Source: Mytilus trossulus
Taxonomy: Eukaryota > Mollusca > Bivalvia > Mytilida > Mytilidae
Assembly (NCBI RefSeq): GCF_036588685.1
Contig: NC_086375.1
Span: 43,369,270-43,433,269 of the forward strand
Direction of reading: 5' to 3'
DNA: 64,000 nt
This document shows, piece after piece, positions 35,266 to 48,000 of this stretch; the stretch's first letter is position 1; each line of letters opens with the position of its first letter. The notes under the pieces were generated by a model. The model saw nothing but the letters and a program-made list of their open reading frames with translations. It made no database searches and was not told where the DNA came from. Both the position numbers and the translations under genes were made by a program.

Positions 35266-35627
35266 TAAAAAAAATTCTCTAGAAAGAGAATTATCTATAT
35301 TTTAATGCCTACACAATTTTGCAGATCTTATAGCATAAAATAATAAAAATTGTATAAACCCAATGCTTTCTTCTTTTTTGAGACTAGATGGTCATGATTC
35401 TAATTTTACAACTGTAGCCGAAAAATAAAATTTCTTTAAATGTGTTGCCGTTTTGCTTTATCCGCGTGGTACTCTTAAACGGAAATATAACATGGTTATA
35501 TCCGTCATCCAATTTTACCTTTACAATATTATACTTTATTTATTTTTTGTCGAGGGAAAAGCACAAATCGAAAGAAAAGATCGATTATTCATAATTCATT
35601 TATTATCCAATGCATAATTTTGTTTTG

Positions 35628-35681
35628 ATGATGGAGAACAGGGATGCATCGAAAAGACAGGGGACGATCTGGAGGGCGTAA
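35628..35681 (+). promoter_or_regulatory. Upstream open reading frame overlapping the spastin start
   Basis: Two tandem ATGs (35628 and 35631) open a 16-17 codon frame ending TAA at 35679-35681, in a different frame from spastin and running across its ATG at 35644. The second ATG has A at -3 and G at +4, a better context than the spastin ATG (G at -3, C at +4). If transcribed, it would lower translation from the first spastin start and favour reinitiation downstream. Confidence 0.5.
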
Positions 35682-36064
35682 AAAGGGTGACAAGGGAGGT
35701 CGACCGAATCGTAACCAAGGAAGAAATTATGAATCAGTTCATCGCAGAAATTTAGACTTGTTTGCAGCTCCACTATTATTTTTATTTAGCCTTTTACGAT
35801 ATTTGGCAGTCCAACTGTGGGTTGTGTTAGGCATTATTATTTGTAGGTCTAGATCTGCAATTCCTTCCAGAAATAGATGGCGGCAAAATTCAGCTTTGAT
35901 TTCTGATGCTGAATCTGGTGCAAATACTGAACTTCACCGAAGTTCAAAAATGGCTGCTAGGGATCCAGGACCTGGTGAACCAGCATTAGTTTCACAGAAA
36001 CATCACCACAGAAAAGCTTTTGAATATATTTCAAAAGCTTTGAAAATTGATGAGGAACATGATG
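35644..36064 (+). CDS. SPAST: Spastin exon 1: basic tail, membrane hairpin, start of MIT
   Basis: Residues 1-36 are strongly basic ([13 protein letters not shown]). Residues 38-68 are the hydrophobic hairpin ([20 protein letters not shown]). The exon then has a Ser-rich spacer and ends [17 protein letters not shown], the first MIT helix. Donor G|GTAGGA, phase 1. The open frame beyond 36064 is intron sequence and diverges from spastin. Confidence 0.93.
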
Positions 36065-39000
36065 GTAGGAGAAATGTTCATGCTGTTTCATTTTGTTTGT
36101 TTGTTTCAGTATCAAATTCAGTTCGCAAACAATGCGCTTTAAAAACCTACATGTTCGCCCCAAAGTCAGTTCGCACTCTGCAAGTTTGCACCCAATTTTA
36201 TTCAAATTTCAGTTCAATTATAAGATATGTGTATACCAAATAATTTATTTTCTTGAATAGGATTTGAGGAGATATTATACATGTATACATTTATATTTTT
36301 ATTTATTTGATGATTAATAATTATTAAAACTTAATTGTGAATGATTACTGCTAATTGGTTTTTATGCACAGCTTAATTTGGTGTTATTGTTTTAGGGTTT
36401 AAAAATCAAATTCGAATTCAAATATATTTTATTGCTAATCAAAGCGCCCACAAGGAGCAGAACAATCAACATTAATTACATACAAATGATTACAAGTGAT
36501 TCAATATGATTAAAACACAATGTTATAAACAAACAATTTTGTTTTTTGTTTTATTAAGACAAATACAAGAATACAACAAGCACAGTGTTTAATAATGTGA
36601 GGGGGGTCACTGGGTATTTCTATATCTATATATTATTTAAGGAAACTTTCCTATATATGAGGATAAATTTTCCAATAATTCTCCGAGTTTCTGGAGTATG
36701 AAAGTATCTTCAGAGGACATTAGCCAAATAAATTGTGATTTAATATCTAAACCACTAAAATTTTTAAACCATTGTTTTATTTCATTTAAAAAGTAGAAAC
36801 GAATATTTGAAGGTGTGTGGCACTGAAGAAGAAAATGAATTTCATCCTCAACCTCAGTACCACACAATTTACAGATACTTTCTGACACTGTCAAATTTTT
36901 GTACCTTCCCCTCTCAATCTCTAAATCGTGAGCACTGATACGGAATATTGTTAAATAATATCTCATTGTCTATATCTAAAATTTCCTGCGAAAGGTAATT
37001 TTCTAAGCAAAATCTGCTTTTAAAAAGTCTATAAGTTCTGAGCTTGTTACCATATAGTTTATTGCCTCTGAAATCATTATAAAGCTCAGTTTGCCATATT
37101 GAATCATATTTTGATTGCATCTTTTTGCGTATTTAAAATAGTTTTTGGAAAGTTTGCTATAGCTTGCTATTGCTACTTTCCATAGCCATCGGCCTCAAAC
37201 TTATGGTGACAGATTATCGCCATTTATTCTGATCCGAGATAATTTAGTACTAGTGTTTGAATTCTGATTCTTAGAAGATTCTTTTAAAATTTGAGTAACT
37301 TCTCATTTGACTGAAAAGATTTCAGCTTTAATAAAAAAGAATTGAATGTTCACCGAAGATTCAGATGAATTTAACTTCATTTTGAAAATGAGTATCTCAA
37401 ACACTACTTCGCGGATCTGCCATACGCTGAAGAGAAAATCACAAGAAATCTACGCCAGATTGCGCCAGTTTCATTCATGAAAATTTCATGAATGAACATT
37501 TTCCGCTCTACTTTTACCTGTTAACTTTGTACGTACGTAAACGTGGTAAAAGCCAGAGAGTATCGAATAAATCGGGAATGAGGTGCAAAAAATCTTTTGA
37601 AAACGTTTTTTAAATACATTGGATTTCCAATGTGGATATAAGGGCCTTCACTCGTTCAGCATGCTCAAGTGGATCAAACTGACAGCAGAAAAAGGCACAT
37701 ACATAAATAATGTGGCGTGGTTAAACATTTTAGCAGGATCCGAACCCTCCCCCTAACCTGGGACAGTGGTATAACAGTACAACATAAGAATGAACTATAA
37801 AAATCAGTTGAAAAATGTTTATTAACCCATAATTCAGATCAAGTAAAAATTTGGTAGTGTCACATTTACTGTTCATGAGTTTATAACGTTAATGCTAGCG
37901 AGGGCATCATTTGAGTCCCATGGACATGTCCCCTATTTTTGATAAAAGCCTTTAATATAAATTCACTTTCTTTACAGTTGTATTGATTTAAGTAACTGTC
38001 TTATTTATAATTTTTCCCACATAAGGGGAGACCAGGGCCCCTGCTAATGATGAGTGTTTAATTCAGAAGAATATTCATATTTTTATTACTATTTTTACAG
38101 GTAAACAAGATATAGCAATCGATATGTATAAAAAAGGCATTATAGAACTTGAGAAAGGAATTAGTGTTGATGTCAGCAGTGGTGAAGGTAGGTTACACTT
38201 TTAATCAGCTACTTACTGTCATACTATTGCTATAAAGCTGGGTAAAACTGGGTGAGTGTATGCTGTAAGAGAATTTAAAAAAAAACTATTTGAACTTTGA
38301 AATACTTATAAAAATCTAATACATGTACCTGCAAAAGTGAAAATTGTGAAATCTTTTTCGTTAATAGGAATTTTCTCTATAAACCTTAGATGTGTTCTTT
38401 TTTAGGAGTTGAATTTTGAATCCTCATATCATTATGAATAAAATATTCACATGATATGTGGCATACTTTTAGGAAGCTCAAGTTTATAAAATGTTATTAA
38501 AAAAAATACTTAAAATTGCATGAGTAACAAATGAGTGAGTGTGACTTAAAAAAAAATGTGAACCTTTACTTATGTTAAATATTTTGTTAGCTATATATTC
38601 TTTTATCTCTGTTCATGTTTCAGAAAAGATTATTTGTATGAGTGTCAAACTAACAGTCCTACAACAATGAAGAGCCGTGGTGTAGTGGTTAGGGCATCGG
38701 ACTACTAACACAAGGGTTCCTGGTTCGATTCCCGTTTGGGATGAAAATTTCAGGAATCCAATTTTCGGCTCTCCCTTGACACCATTTGCGAGTATGGTCT
38801 TAAGGAAACGATGATAGTCCGTCGGATCGGGACGATAAATGGCTGACCCGTGTTAAGAGAGAGTCATATCTCTTGCACGTTAAAGACACTCTTGTAGATT
38901 TCGAAAAAGAGTAGGCTAATGCCGCTTCAAGACAGCACTCGCACCCGCAAAGTGGAAAGGGATTAATATAAGTTGTAAAACTTGTTTCCCAATCCACTAT

Positions 39001-42000
39001 AAATAAATATGTTTAAACTAAAAATGAACAATAAATCATTATTTTAGTTCATATCCATGCATGACAGACAGATATCACACATTTTGTAAAAACTTAGGTT
39101 GATATTAGGTCTTTAAATTTTGTAGAAAAACATTTTTTTTGTCTATTTGAATAATATAAGAATTCATTGTTACATGTACATACATGCATTCTTCCTTATT
39201 TCAGGCTCTTCTTGGGACAGGGCAAGAAGATTGCAAGAAAAAATGGTAACAAATATGGTGATGGCTAAAGATAGACTTGACGTTTTAGGTATTTATAGAG
39301 TTTTTTATTGCATGTAATTGGATAGAAACATTTAGTTTACAAACATGTATCATAACACAAGTTCTAGGATCTTGTTTTATGGATATGTTCCGGACCATAT
39401 GAGTATTTGGACCATACGCGTATGGTCATGACCATATGGGTATATACTCGTATGGTCCGACCATACGCGTATGGTCCGACCGTACGCGTATGGTCCGACC
39501 GTACGCGTATGGTCCGACCGTACGCGTATGGTCCGACCGTACGCGTATGGTCGGGGTAATTAACACTCTGTTACAGTTTACTTTGAATACGTCTCAACTC
39601 TTCATATGGTATGACTGTTCATTAAAAAGACGCTATCATATAGGTAATTTTATATTAATTTATATAATCGTAACAAAAGGATTAGCTAAAAAAAAAATAG
39701 AAGTTTCAAATTGTTAATTTTGTTTACTTGTCAAAACTATAATAAACAAATTTTATACCAATGGTCATTACCGATGGTTATGGCCGATTTGTTATAATGA
39801 GTGAATGGCAATATGTCGACTCAAAAAAATATTTCAAAAAATTTCAATTGAAAGTAGCACATTTTATTGAAGTTGTTTTGTGAACATGGTGTATTGCAGT
39901 CGTGTTACGATATTTGAGATCTAGAGCTTCTTAAGGATGTACACCTCTGAGGAGCCAAAAATTTCTAGAATTAAACTTTTTTTCTAAACCTGTTTTTTGT
40001 GTTCATATGACTGTAAAAAAATAATTGGTGAAGAAAAAATCATATGGTGGTGCACTTCTTTTTTTGCTACGGCCCTTTGAAAGTACCCAATTTTCATGAT
40101 TTTCCCATTTTTCATCAGTTTTTACCTATTTTTGGGCTCTAATCATGAAAAAAAATTACATTTCCACAATTAAACTTTTTGTCATACTTTCAATAAAGAT
40201 GAAGGGGACCAATCTGAATAAATTATAATTTCAAAAACTATAGGTTGGTGTTAATATAAGAAAGTTTTATCATATTTTGATGCTTTTTTGTGTCAAATTT
40301 ACCATGTTGTCAATTTTGTAAATTTGTGATTTTTCTCCGTTTTAAGTACAAACTGCATATTTTTTCAACTTCTTTGTTATAATTGACTGAAAACATACAT
40401 ATCTAAGAAATTTGAAAAGAAAAAAGGGATGTGGGATGTACATGTTTCTGGTAAAATCATTTTTTGTATCCCTCACCTATTTTCTCGATATTTTGGCTAA
40501 AAAGAATGACTAGATTGGTAATAAAATTTGAAAAATGTATTACTCAAAAACTACTCATTGGAAATACCCAATTTTTTTACAGAGTTGAGTTTGATTATTA
40601 CATTTTTTAAATTCATTCATATTTTACACTTGTATCTCATGTTTTGGACATAATTCCTGAACGAGATTTCATCGAGACTGAACGAGACTGAAATGTCAGA
40701 AGAATACATCCTTAATACATCGTAGATATATCGGAATGGCCCAAGACCTCGGTATCACTGTACGCAGCTGCAAAAAGGCTAACTTTTCTTTCGCAAACAA
40801 AAAATGTAAATCAAAAGGATCGTGCACAACAAGGACTAGTAAATGCAAAAAAGCTATGATACCGTGTGGAAACTAGTAACTGTCACCGCAAGCCTACATG
40901 CAATAATGTAATTAGCGATGAAAACTAACTAAGGCATCAATATTTAATTTTTACGTAGTCTTTGAATTATAAAATTAAGACATTTCATAAAACCATCATT
41001 GCTTTTTTATATAATTTTTGTATTGATGCGTTTATAATGTTATGTGAAAAAAATACCTATATGGTCCAAATACTCATATGGTCTGGTCCGTTAATAACCA
41101 AACGAGTATTATACTCATATGGTCCGACCATACGCGTATGGTCGGACCATATGAGTATACGCATATGGTCATGACCATACGCGTATGGTCCAAATACTCA
41201 TATGGTCCGGAACAGATACATGTGCGTGTACATGTATAATAAGTTGTGTCATTTAAACTCTACCTATCTAGTAAATGACACAGATGCAAGACAGCATTTC
41301 TTGAAAATATAGGTATTTTTATAAATGTGAATATGGTTTGCTGATCTATTTTACTATTTATTAATTAGTTATTATATATTTGTTTCACCTGCTCTTTTTT
41401 ATACGCCTTTCTAAGACGGAACATATTATGGTATACTGTTGTCTGTTTGTCCGTCCCTCCGTCGTCCACACTTCGGACAATTACTAACAAACACTTCCAC
41501 TAACTTTTATGAAACTTTGTTGAATTGGTAATATCTATTGATCTTTATCATTTTCAGATTTTTTTGTTTCCATGTTATGAAGTTTTATCCTTAAAAAGGA
41601 TATTTTTTTAACAATAACTCTAAAATGCTTCCATTTACATTAATAAAAATTGGAAAATTGTATATATATCTATTGACGTATGCTCCCTTTCAATTTCTAT
41701 AAATTTCAGATTTTACGTTTTTCAGTTATGAATTTTTAAACTCATCTGTCCTCCTTCAGGTAAAAGTTTTTTGGTCTAGGTAGTTCTTGATGAAGTTGAA
41801 GTCCAATCAATTTGAAACTTAGTACACATGTTCCTTATGATATGATCTTTCTAACTTTTTATACTAAATTAGAGATTTCCACCATTTTCATGGTCCATTA
41901 AACATAGAAAATTATAGTGTGGATAGGGAATCCGTGTACTAGGGACACATTTTTGTTTTTGGGATACGATTGCTGTCAAGCAATCTGTAGACTTTTACCA

Positions 42001-45000
42001 TTGACCCTATGACACACTCCCTCACGTCATTCGTTTTATTCTAAACATTCGGCAACATCTCAGATTCTTATGATTGTCTTGCTTTAAAAGGTAAAAACAA
42101 GCAAAACAATTGAACATACACAACTTTCCTGTAATGTTTTACTCATAATCTTCATGTGTGATATTTTCCTTGACTTATATGCGTGTTTTTAACAATACGG
42201 AAAATCAGAATTAAACAGTATTTATATTTAGTGTTTTTATAAATTTAGAAACACGTCAGAGGGAATTCCCAAATTTTGATAACTTGCGAGAGTTCTCTGA
42301 AAGCCGATCGATAATTCTATTTCTGTCACAAGAACTGAAGTGGAGTATTTCTATATTTTACCGTTATGAAACTGATATTTGATACTGTACTCTCATAAAG
42401 AAATGGAGAACCATTCATCATATCATTTAATAAACGTTCTTGTTCCAAATCGCAAGTCACGGTTTGTTTATGTATTAATGTCCATGCGTGGTCTCACTAA
42501 TTAGAGACAAAAAGAATTGTAGAGACAAAAAGCGTCAAGAAGCGACAAGAAGAATAATATTAGCAACAAGAAACTACTTAGCGACAAGAAAACATTTTTT
42601 TTAATTATATTACTTATTCGAAATAAATATTAAAAAAATATGCAAAAGAAAACAATTTCAACGATAGGAAAGTTAATTTTGATAGGGGGAAAAATGAAAC
42701 TTGTAAATCTAATTCAATTGCTACATTTATTTACATGATATTTTACAGGAAGTATATTTTGTCTTTTTATTTGTTTTTAAAACCATTTTTGTACAATATA
42801 TAATTAACTTGCAAAATGCATTATTTGTGCATAATTGTCCAGAAAATACATACACAAATTGTGAAATACAAATTAATAACTGAAATCAAACAAGAGGAAA
42901 ACATAATCAAAATGTGAATATTTTTCATCATTTTATTTAGTGTATTGTCTCATTTAACGATATTTATCATGTTTATGCATATAGATTGAAGATTAAAGGA
43001 AACTGATGACAATCTTGAGTTTGCAACAGGTGTTCACTATTCGGTACAATAATTTTATATTCTGGTGCGTGTAATTGATGAAGGTGTTAATGGATGTTAT
43101 TGTTGCAATAAAACAAAGGACACGCACCTAGTTAATCTCATTTGTTGCTCTTAATTGTGTATTACCTTAGAGTGAAGCCACAGCTAATGTTGGTCCTATC
43201 AGGAAAAAATAATTGTACAGTTAGGAAGGAAATAATATTTCATGTTTTTGTTTTATTAAATCCTTCAAAAAGAAGGTAACAAATCTTTGTTTTTATTTTC
43301 ATTTTATAGCGTTTACATTTCCTTTGCTCTTACACATGTTTAATTTCTACATCTATCAATATGATAATAAAAAGTACACAATCTCTTCATCGAATTTTTT
43401 TTATTTCTTCATCTTTCAATATAATCCTAAAAAATATTTTAATGTATGTGATAACAAAATGTATTCTTGTCGCTAAATAGCTTCCTGTTGCTTTTTGTCA
43501 CTTATTATTTTTCTTCTTGTCGCTTCTTGACGCTTTTTGTTGCTAATTAGTGAGACCCCACATGCGTGTAGTTTTCCTGATTTCAAGGGGTATCAGATTG
43601 AGTGATTCCCCGCTTCATTGATTAATTTGAAACTCATGGGATTCTTTCTATATCTGTCTGCATATGGAGGGCTATTGTTGTTGCATAATTTTAAATCACA
43701 TGCATAATTTAAATTAAAATAAATGTTTCATCGTGAAAATTACCTATAACACCCCTTCAGCAGAAATGGAATCTTCCATGTTATCGTTTCGAGTTGTCTC
43801 CCTTTTCGAAGTATTCGTCAAGAAGAATTAACTCGTTAATGCCGGTAAACGTCGTATTATATTAAGAACGATCTCAATGTAAACAGAGGAGTGTGTACGG
43901 AAAGGAGTCATGCCCTCTGACCCAAAGGAACTTCAATAATTAAAGAGTAAGAAATGGGGTTCCTCCTAAACTGGTCCGCCGTTCTATATATAGCTTCGCA
44001 CTGAAGGTCAGTGTAGCGATAAGTGAACACAATAGGGGTCCAGTTTAGGGTTCCTCCTAGAATTACGGTGATAAGATACGGAAGCAAGTTAACTCGTACC
44101 ACGGCATTGGAACCAACAAAGTTAACTTGTACTTCTGGGAAGTCGTAACATTCAGAAAATATATAAAAATTATGATGTTTTATGGGTTTCTGTTTGTAAA
44201 CTTAATAGAAATCAAATAAAGTTGAATAGACCACTTTCGAGTTCATCTGTCACCAGAAAAAACTCGTCAATTATACGCGCCTTTATCATCGTCATTTGTG
44301 CGTTTAGGGGCGTCGTCACTTCCTTCCAATGTTGAGCGAGTGGTTGGAAAACTCTAATTCTATATTGTACGAATTATTCGGCAAATTGAATTCTCAAAAT
44401 TGACAATCAACACTGCTGTCATTAGGGAAATGTCAGTAAGTACCTACAGAGCAACCATTATTTCTAGTTTATCCTGCACAAAGACGATCACTAAGACGCT
44501 TGATGAACGTAAATAGTGGAGGGATACAGGCGAGCCCCTCTATCTGGTAAATGACGTCATAAAGGCGTGTATAATTGACGAGTTTTTGCCGGTGACGGAT
44601 GAACTCGAAAGTGGTCTATTACTTGAATTTTACACAGGAGTTAAATGAAAACTTAGACAAAAATAAAGAATGTTTTAAAGCATTAATGTTTTAACTGATC
44701 TTTCAAACTAGAACATAGGCGGATCCAGCCCCCCCTTTTTTTGTGGAAAAAATTTGGTTGATAATAAAGGGAATCATTGAAGCATGACTGGAGCGGGCCC
44801 CCTCTTAGGTCAGTCAGCGGGCTCCCCCTTAGGAAAAGTTCTGGATCCGCCACTGTAGAACTTAACCCAGAGGAAAGTTAAAACATTGCTTTAACTGTAC
44901 CTTATTAAAATTGAACATGTTGAATATGTATATATCCAATTTAAGTTAATTAAAGCTGTAATCCATGATCACAAATTGAATGCTATGTTTGCAATTGTTG

Positions 45001-48000
45001 AAAGCCATGTGCTTTTTTTGCGGGGAAAATGCGGACCCCCTTAACAGGAATCAGTTAAATTTCATTGTTACATTTATTTATAGACAGTAAAAATAATTTT
45101 GGCAATCATTTTGACTAACTGCTAAGATTTAATTATTCATGAAAATTTTTCTTCGGGTGAAACTGTATATACCTTATTCTAATGCAATTAGTTTGTAACG
45201 ATAATTTTCATTGGACGTTGATCAATATTTTGAGGGGTTAGATTCCACGTTCTACCAGTCCGTAACTAAGAAAGCCACCATTTTGAATTCTGGGATATGT
45301 AATTTCTAAAAAAATAAACAAGATATTCACATTTTGAGCCTCAAAATCTTCATTTAGTCTATATTGAAACCATTCTAAAGCGTACGAAAAGTAAACATAT
45401 GTTTAGTATTCATGTTTGACATCCAGAGTAAACATATGACGTCACATTGTTTAGATGCTAAATACAATGCAACAGTTTCGCGGACTTTTTCATTTATGCC
45501 ATTTTTAAGCCAAAATATTTATTAAATGACATTTATTTTAATATGTGGCATTAGAATGGAGATAACTGTATTGTATTTTAAGCTTCGCGTCGCTAGGTAA
45601 ACTCAATTTGCGACAGTAAAATCTACGTTTTACGAAGGCCAAGCTTAAAATACAATACAGTTATCTCCTAAATTATCTACATCTGCCACAGTATTTTCTA
45701 TCCAATATACAAGGAACATAAGCTACAAATTGGTCATTGTACTTTCAAATTATATACATTTTACAGACTTAAGAGGTATTGGGTGAAAGTAACGTATATC
45801 ATGTATATTCATCATTTAACACCATTTGAATGCATTTAAATAAGTTGGTACGAGTTAGCAATGGTACGAGTTTGCATTGGTACAAGTTTTTTTGAACGGT
45901 ACGAGTTTACAATGGTACAGGATAACTATAATTCGATAAAACACAATAAGTACATGGCTCATACACTTGTAACGGGGATTGGCTATTCTTTAAGTTGAGT
46001 GACTATTCAGATTGTTACATTTTGCATGTGCAGTTGAATTAGTTTAGAGAATAATACTATCCAGCTGTACCAGGGTTACTGGCCAAAAATGCTTGAGACT
46101 CGCGCATGTTCATGCTTTTTTTGCAACAGTATTCTTGGATCTATTTCTTTCCTATTTGATCTTTTGAATTTTGGCCAAATCTCATGCATTTGTTTAATGA
46201 AAATTTGGCAGAACTGCTATACATGTGTCAATGAAAACTATGGCAATCGTATCCCTCAGAGCATTCTGCTCTTTGATTTATATAATTTCTGATTTGATGT
46301 TGTACAGCTGTGAATGTTTTCTTCTTGAAAAAAATGTCCGAAATGTCCAACGAAATGTCCAAAGAAATTTATTCTTTGAAATAAATCATCTAAAGCATAA
46401 AGACAAGCTAAAAGGGCAACAGGTGTATCATGCACGTAAAGAGCAGCTCTTTATTCCTTAATGTTGTGAATCTTTTAGATATACATGTATATTCTTTCAT
46501 AATAGATCTGTTAAACTCACTGACATTCTTTAATAAATATGAAAATGGGTAAAAAGGATTTAGTCAAGAGATTACTTACTCATTTACTATTGCCTAATCT
46601 GGAGGCACAAATTGGCAAATGTTTTATTATTTGCTCTGATGATGAATAAAAGTTTTCAGCATAGAAACAACATTAAACACATTTTACAATCTTTAACAAA
46701 TTTCAAATGATCAGTGATTTTATATGAATTTTATATTTTATTTTGTAAATGGTGCATATGTTTAAAGTCATTTCTTCAATAATACTAGCTTTTTAAATTA
46801 TTCCTTCAAGTGAACAGTTTCCCCATGAAATATCTTGAAATAATCCCAACTTTCAAAAATTCTTATTTGTGAACCATAGTTCTTTTAAGAAATTTCTGGT
46901 GTTGAATATATATATATAAATCTTGTCTGACAACAAGAATATGAATTTTTAGACATATTATTTGTAGTGTGCAATAATTACCTTTAATCACAAATTATGT
47001 TGCTAAAAACCTGAGTATTTCTTAGAGAAGATATGACTTGAAACAAAGGCATAGGTGTCAACTTTTCAAACTCCTAAAAGAAAATCTGATAATCTTTCAG
47101 GGCTTCAGATAAAGATTTCAATTTTTATTAAGATATTTGGATGTTTCTTTACTTATCTTGAGACTTTGACACCTATGCTTAGATTTTAATCTGCATTATG
47201 TGGCTTGAAGCTTTTATTTCATACTTGTATCATATAAATAAAAATTAGCTGTTTACAAGTTTTCATATAAATTAAATTACATATTTCAAAATCTAAGAAC
47301 TGAGAAAAGAGAAAACATTAAAAAAAAAAAAGAAATTGAAAGAAAGATTTTTTTTAAATATTATAGAAAAGCCATATCATGCAGAATTCTTCTTCTGTAT
47401 ATTTATATAGTGATTGTTGTTGTATTTTTTATTTTTGTTTAGAAAAAGCTTTACAGGAAATAAATATGTTAGATAATACTCCTGGACGTTTTGCTGAAGG
47501 TCATGAGGCCCAAGAACCATACCCTTTTACACCTCCTCAGACTTCTAATATAACCTTGAGACAGCGTAAAGGAGAAACGTTGACTCCTAGATCTCCTTTA
47601 CATAGAATTCCAAAAAATACCAAGCCGAGCCAAGATACAAGTAAAAATCCAGGTAATCAACTACATTGTTATTATATTGAAATTTTGTGTGGTAAGACTG
47701 TTAGACAGTGTTCTTCCATGGCTTTATAGCATCAGTAAGTTGAAAAATCAAATACCTTGTCTTATGTAGACAAAACAAGAATCTGGCGTAAATCCAAAAT
47801 TTAATCCTGGTATCTATGATAGTTTATTTATCCCAGTGCTTGAATCCTATCAGAAGTTAACTGAAATTGTTGGTAACTCTAGCTGTTAATATTAGAAGCA
47901 AGAATTCTTCAGAAATTATGTCATACTCCATGACAGGTTTTTATGTTTTTGTCGAGCCTTCGACTTTAGTCGAAAAAGCGAGACTAATCAATCCTACATT

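Noticed and set aside
36065..36243. Continuation of spastin exon 1 as a longer open frame
   Set aside because: Sequence after the GTAGGA donor departs from spastin and contains a dispersed repeat (gtttgcacccaatttt); the join to exon 2 restores the MIT domain.
38671..38743. Functional tRNA gene
   Set aside because: A and B boxes are present, but the acceptor stem does not pair well and the sequence runs straight into a repeated SINE body.
39436..39717. Open frame with repeated RVWSDRTRM peptide
   Set aside because: Translation of the 19-bp palindromic tandem repeat; three units make 19 codons, so the frame stays open by chance.
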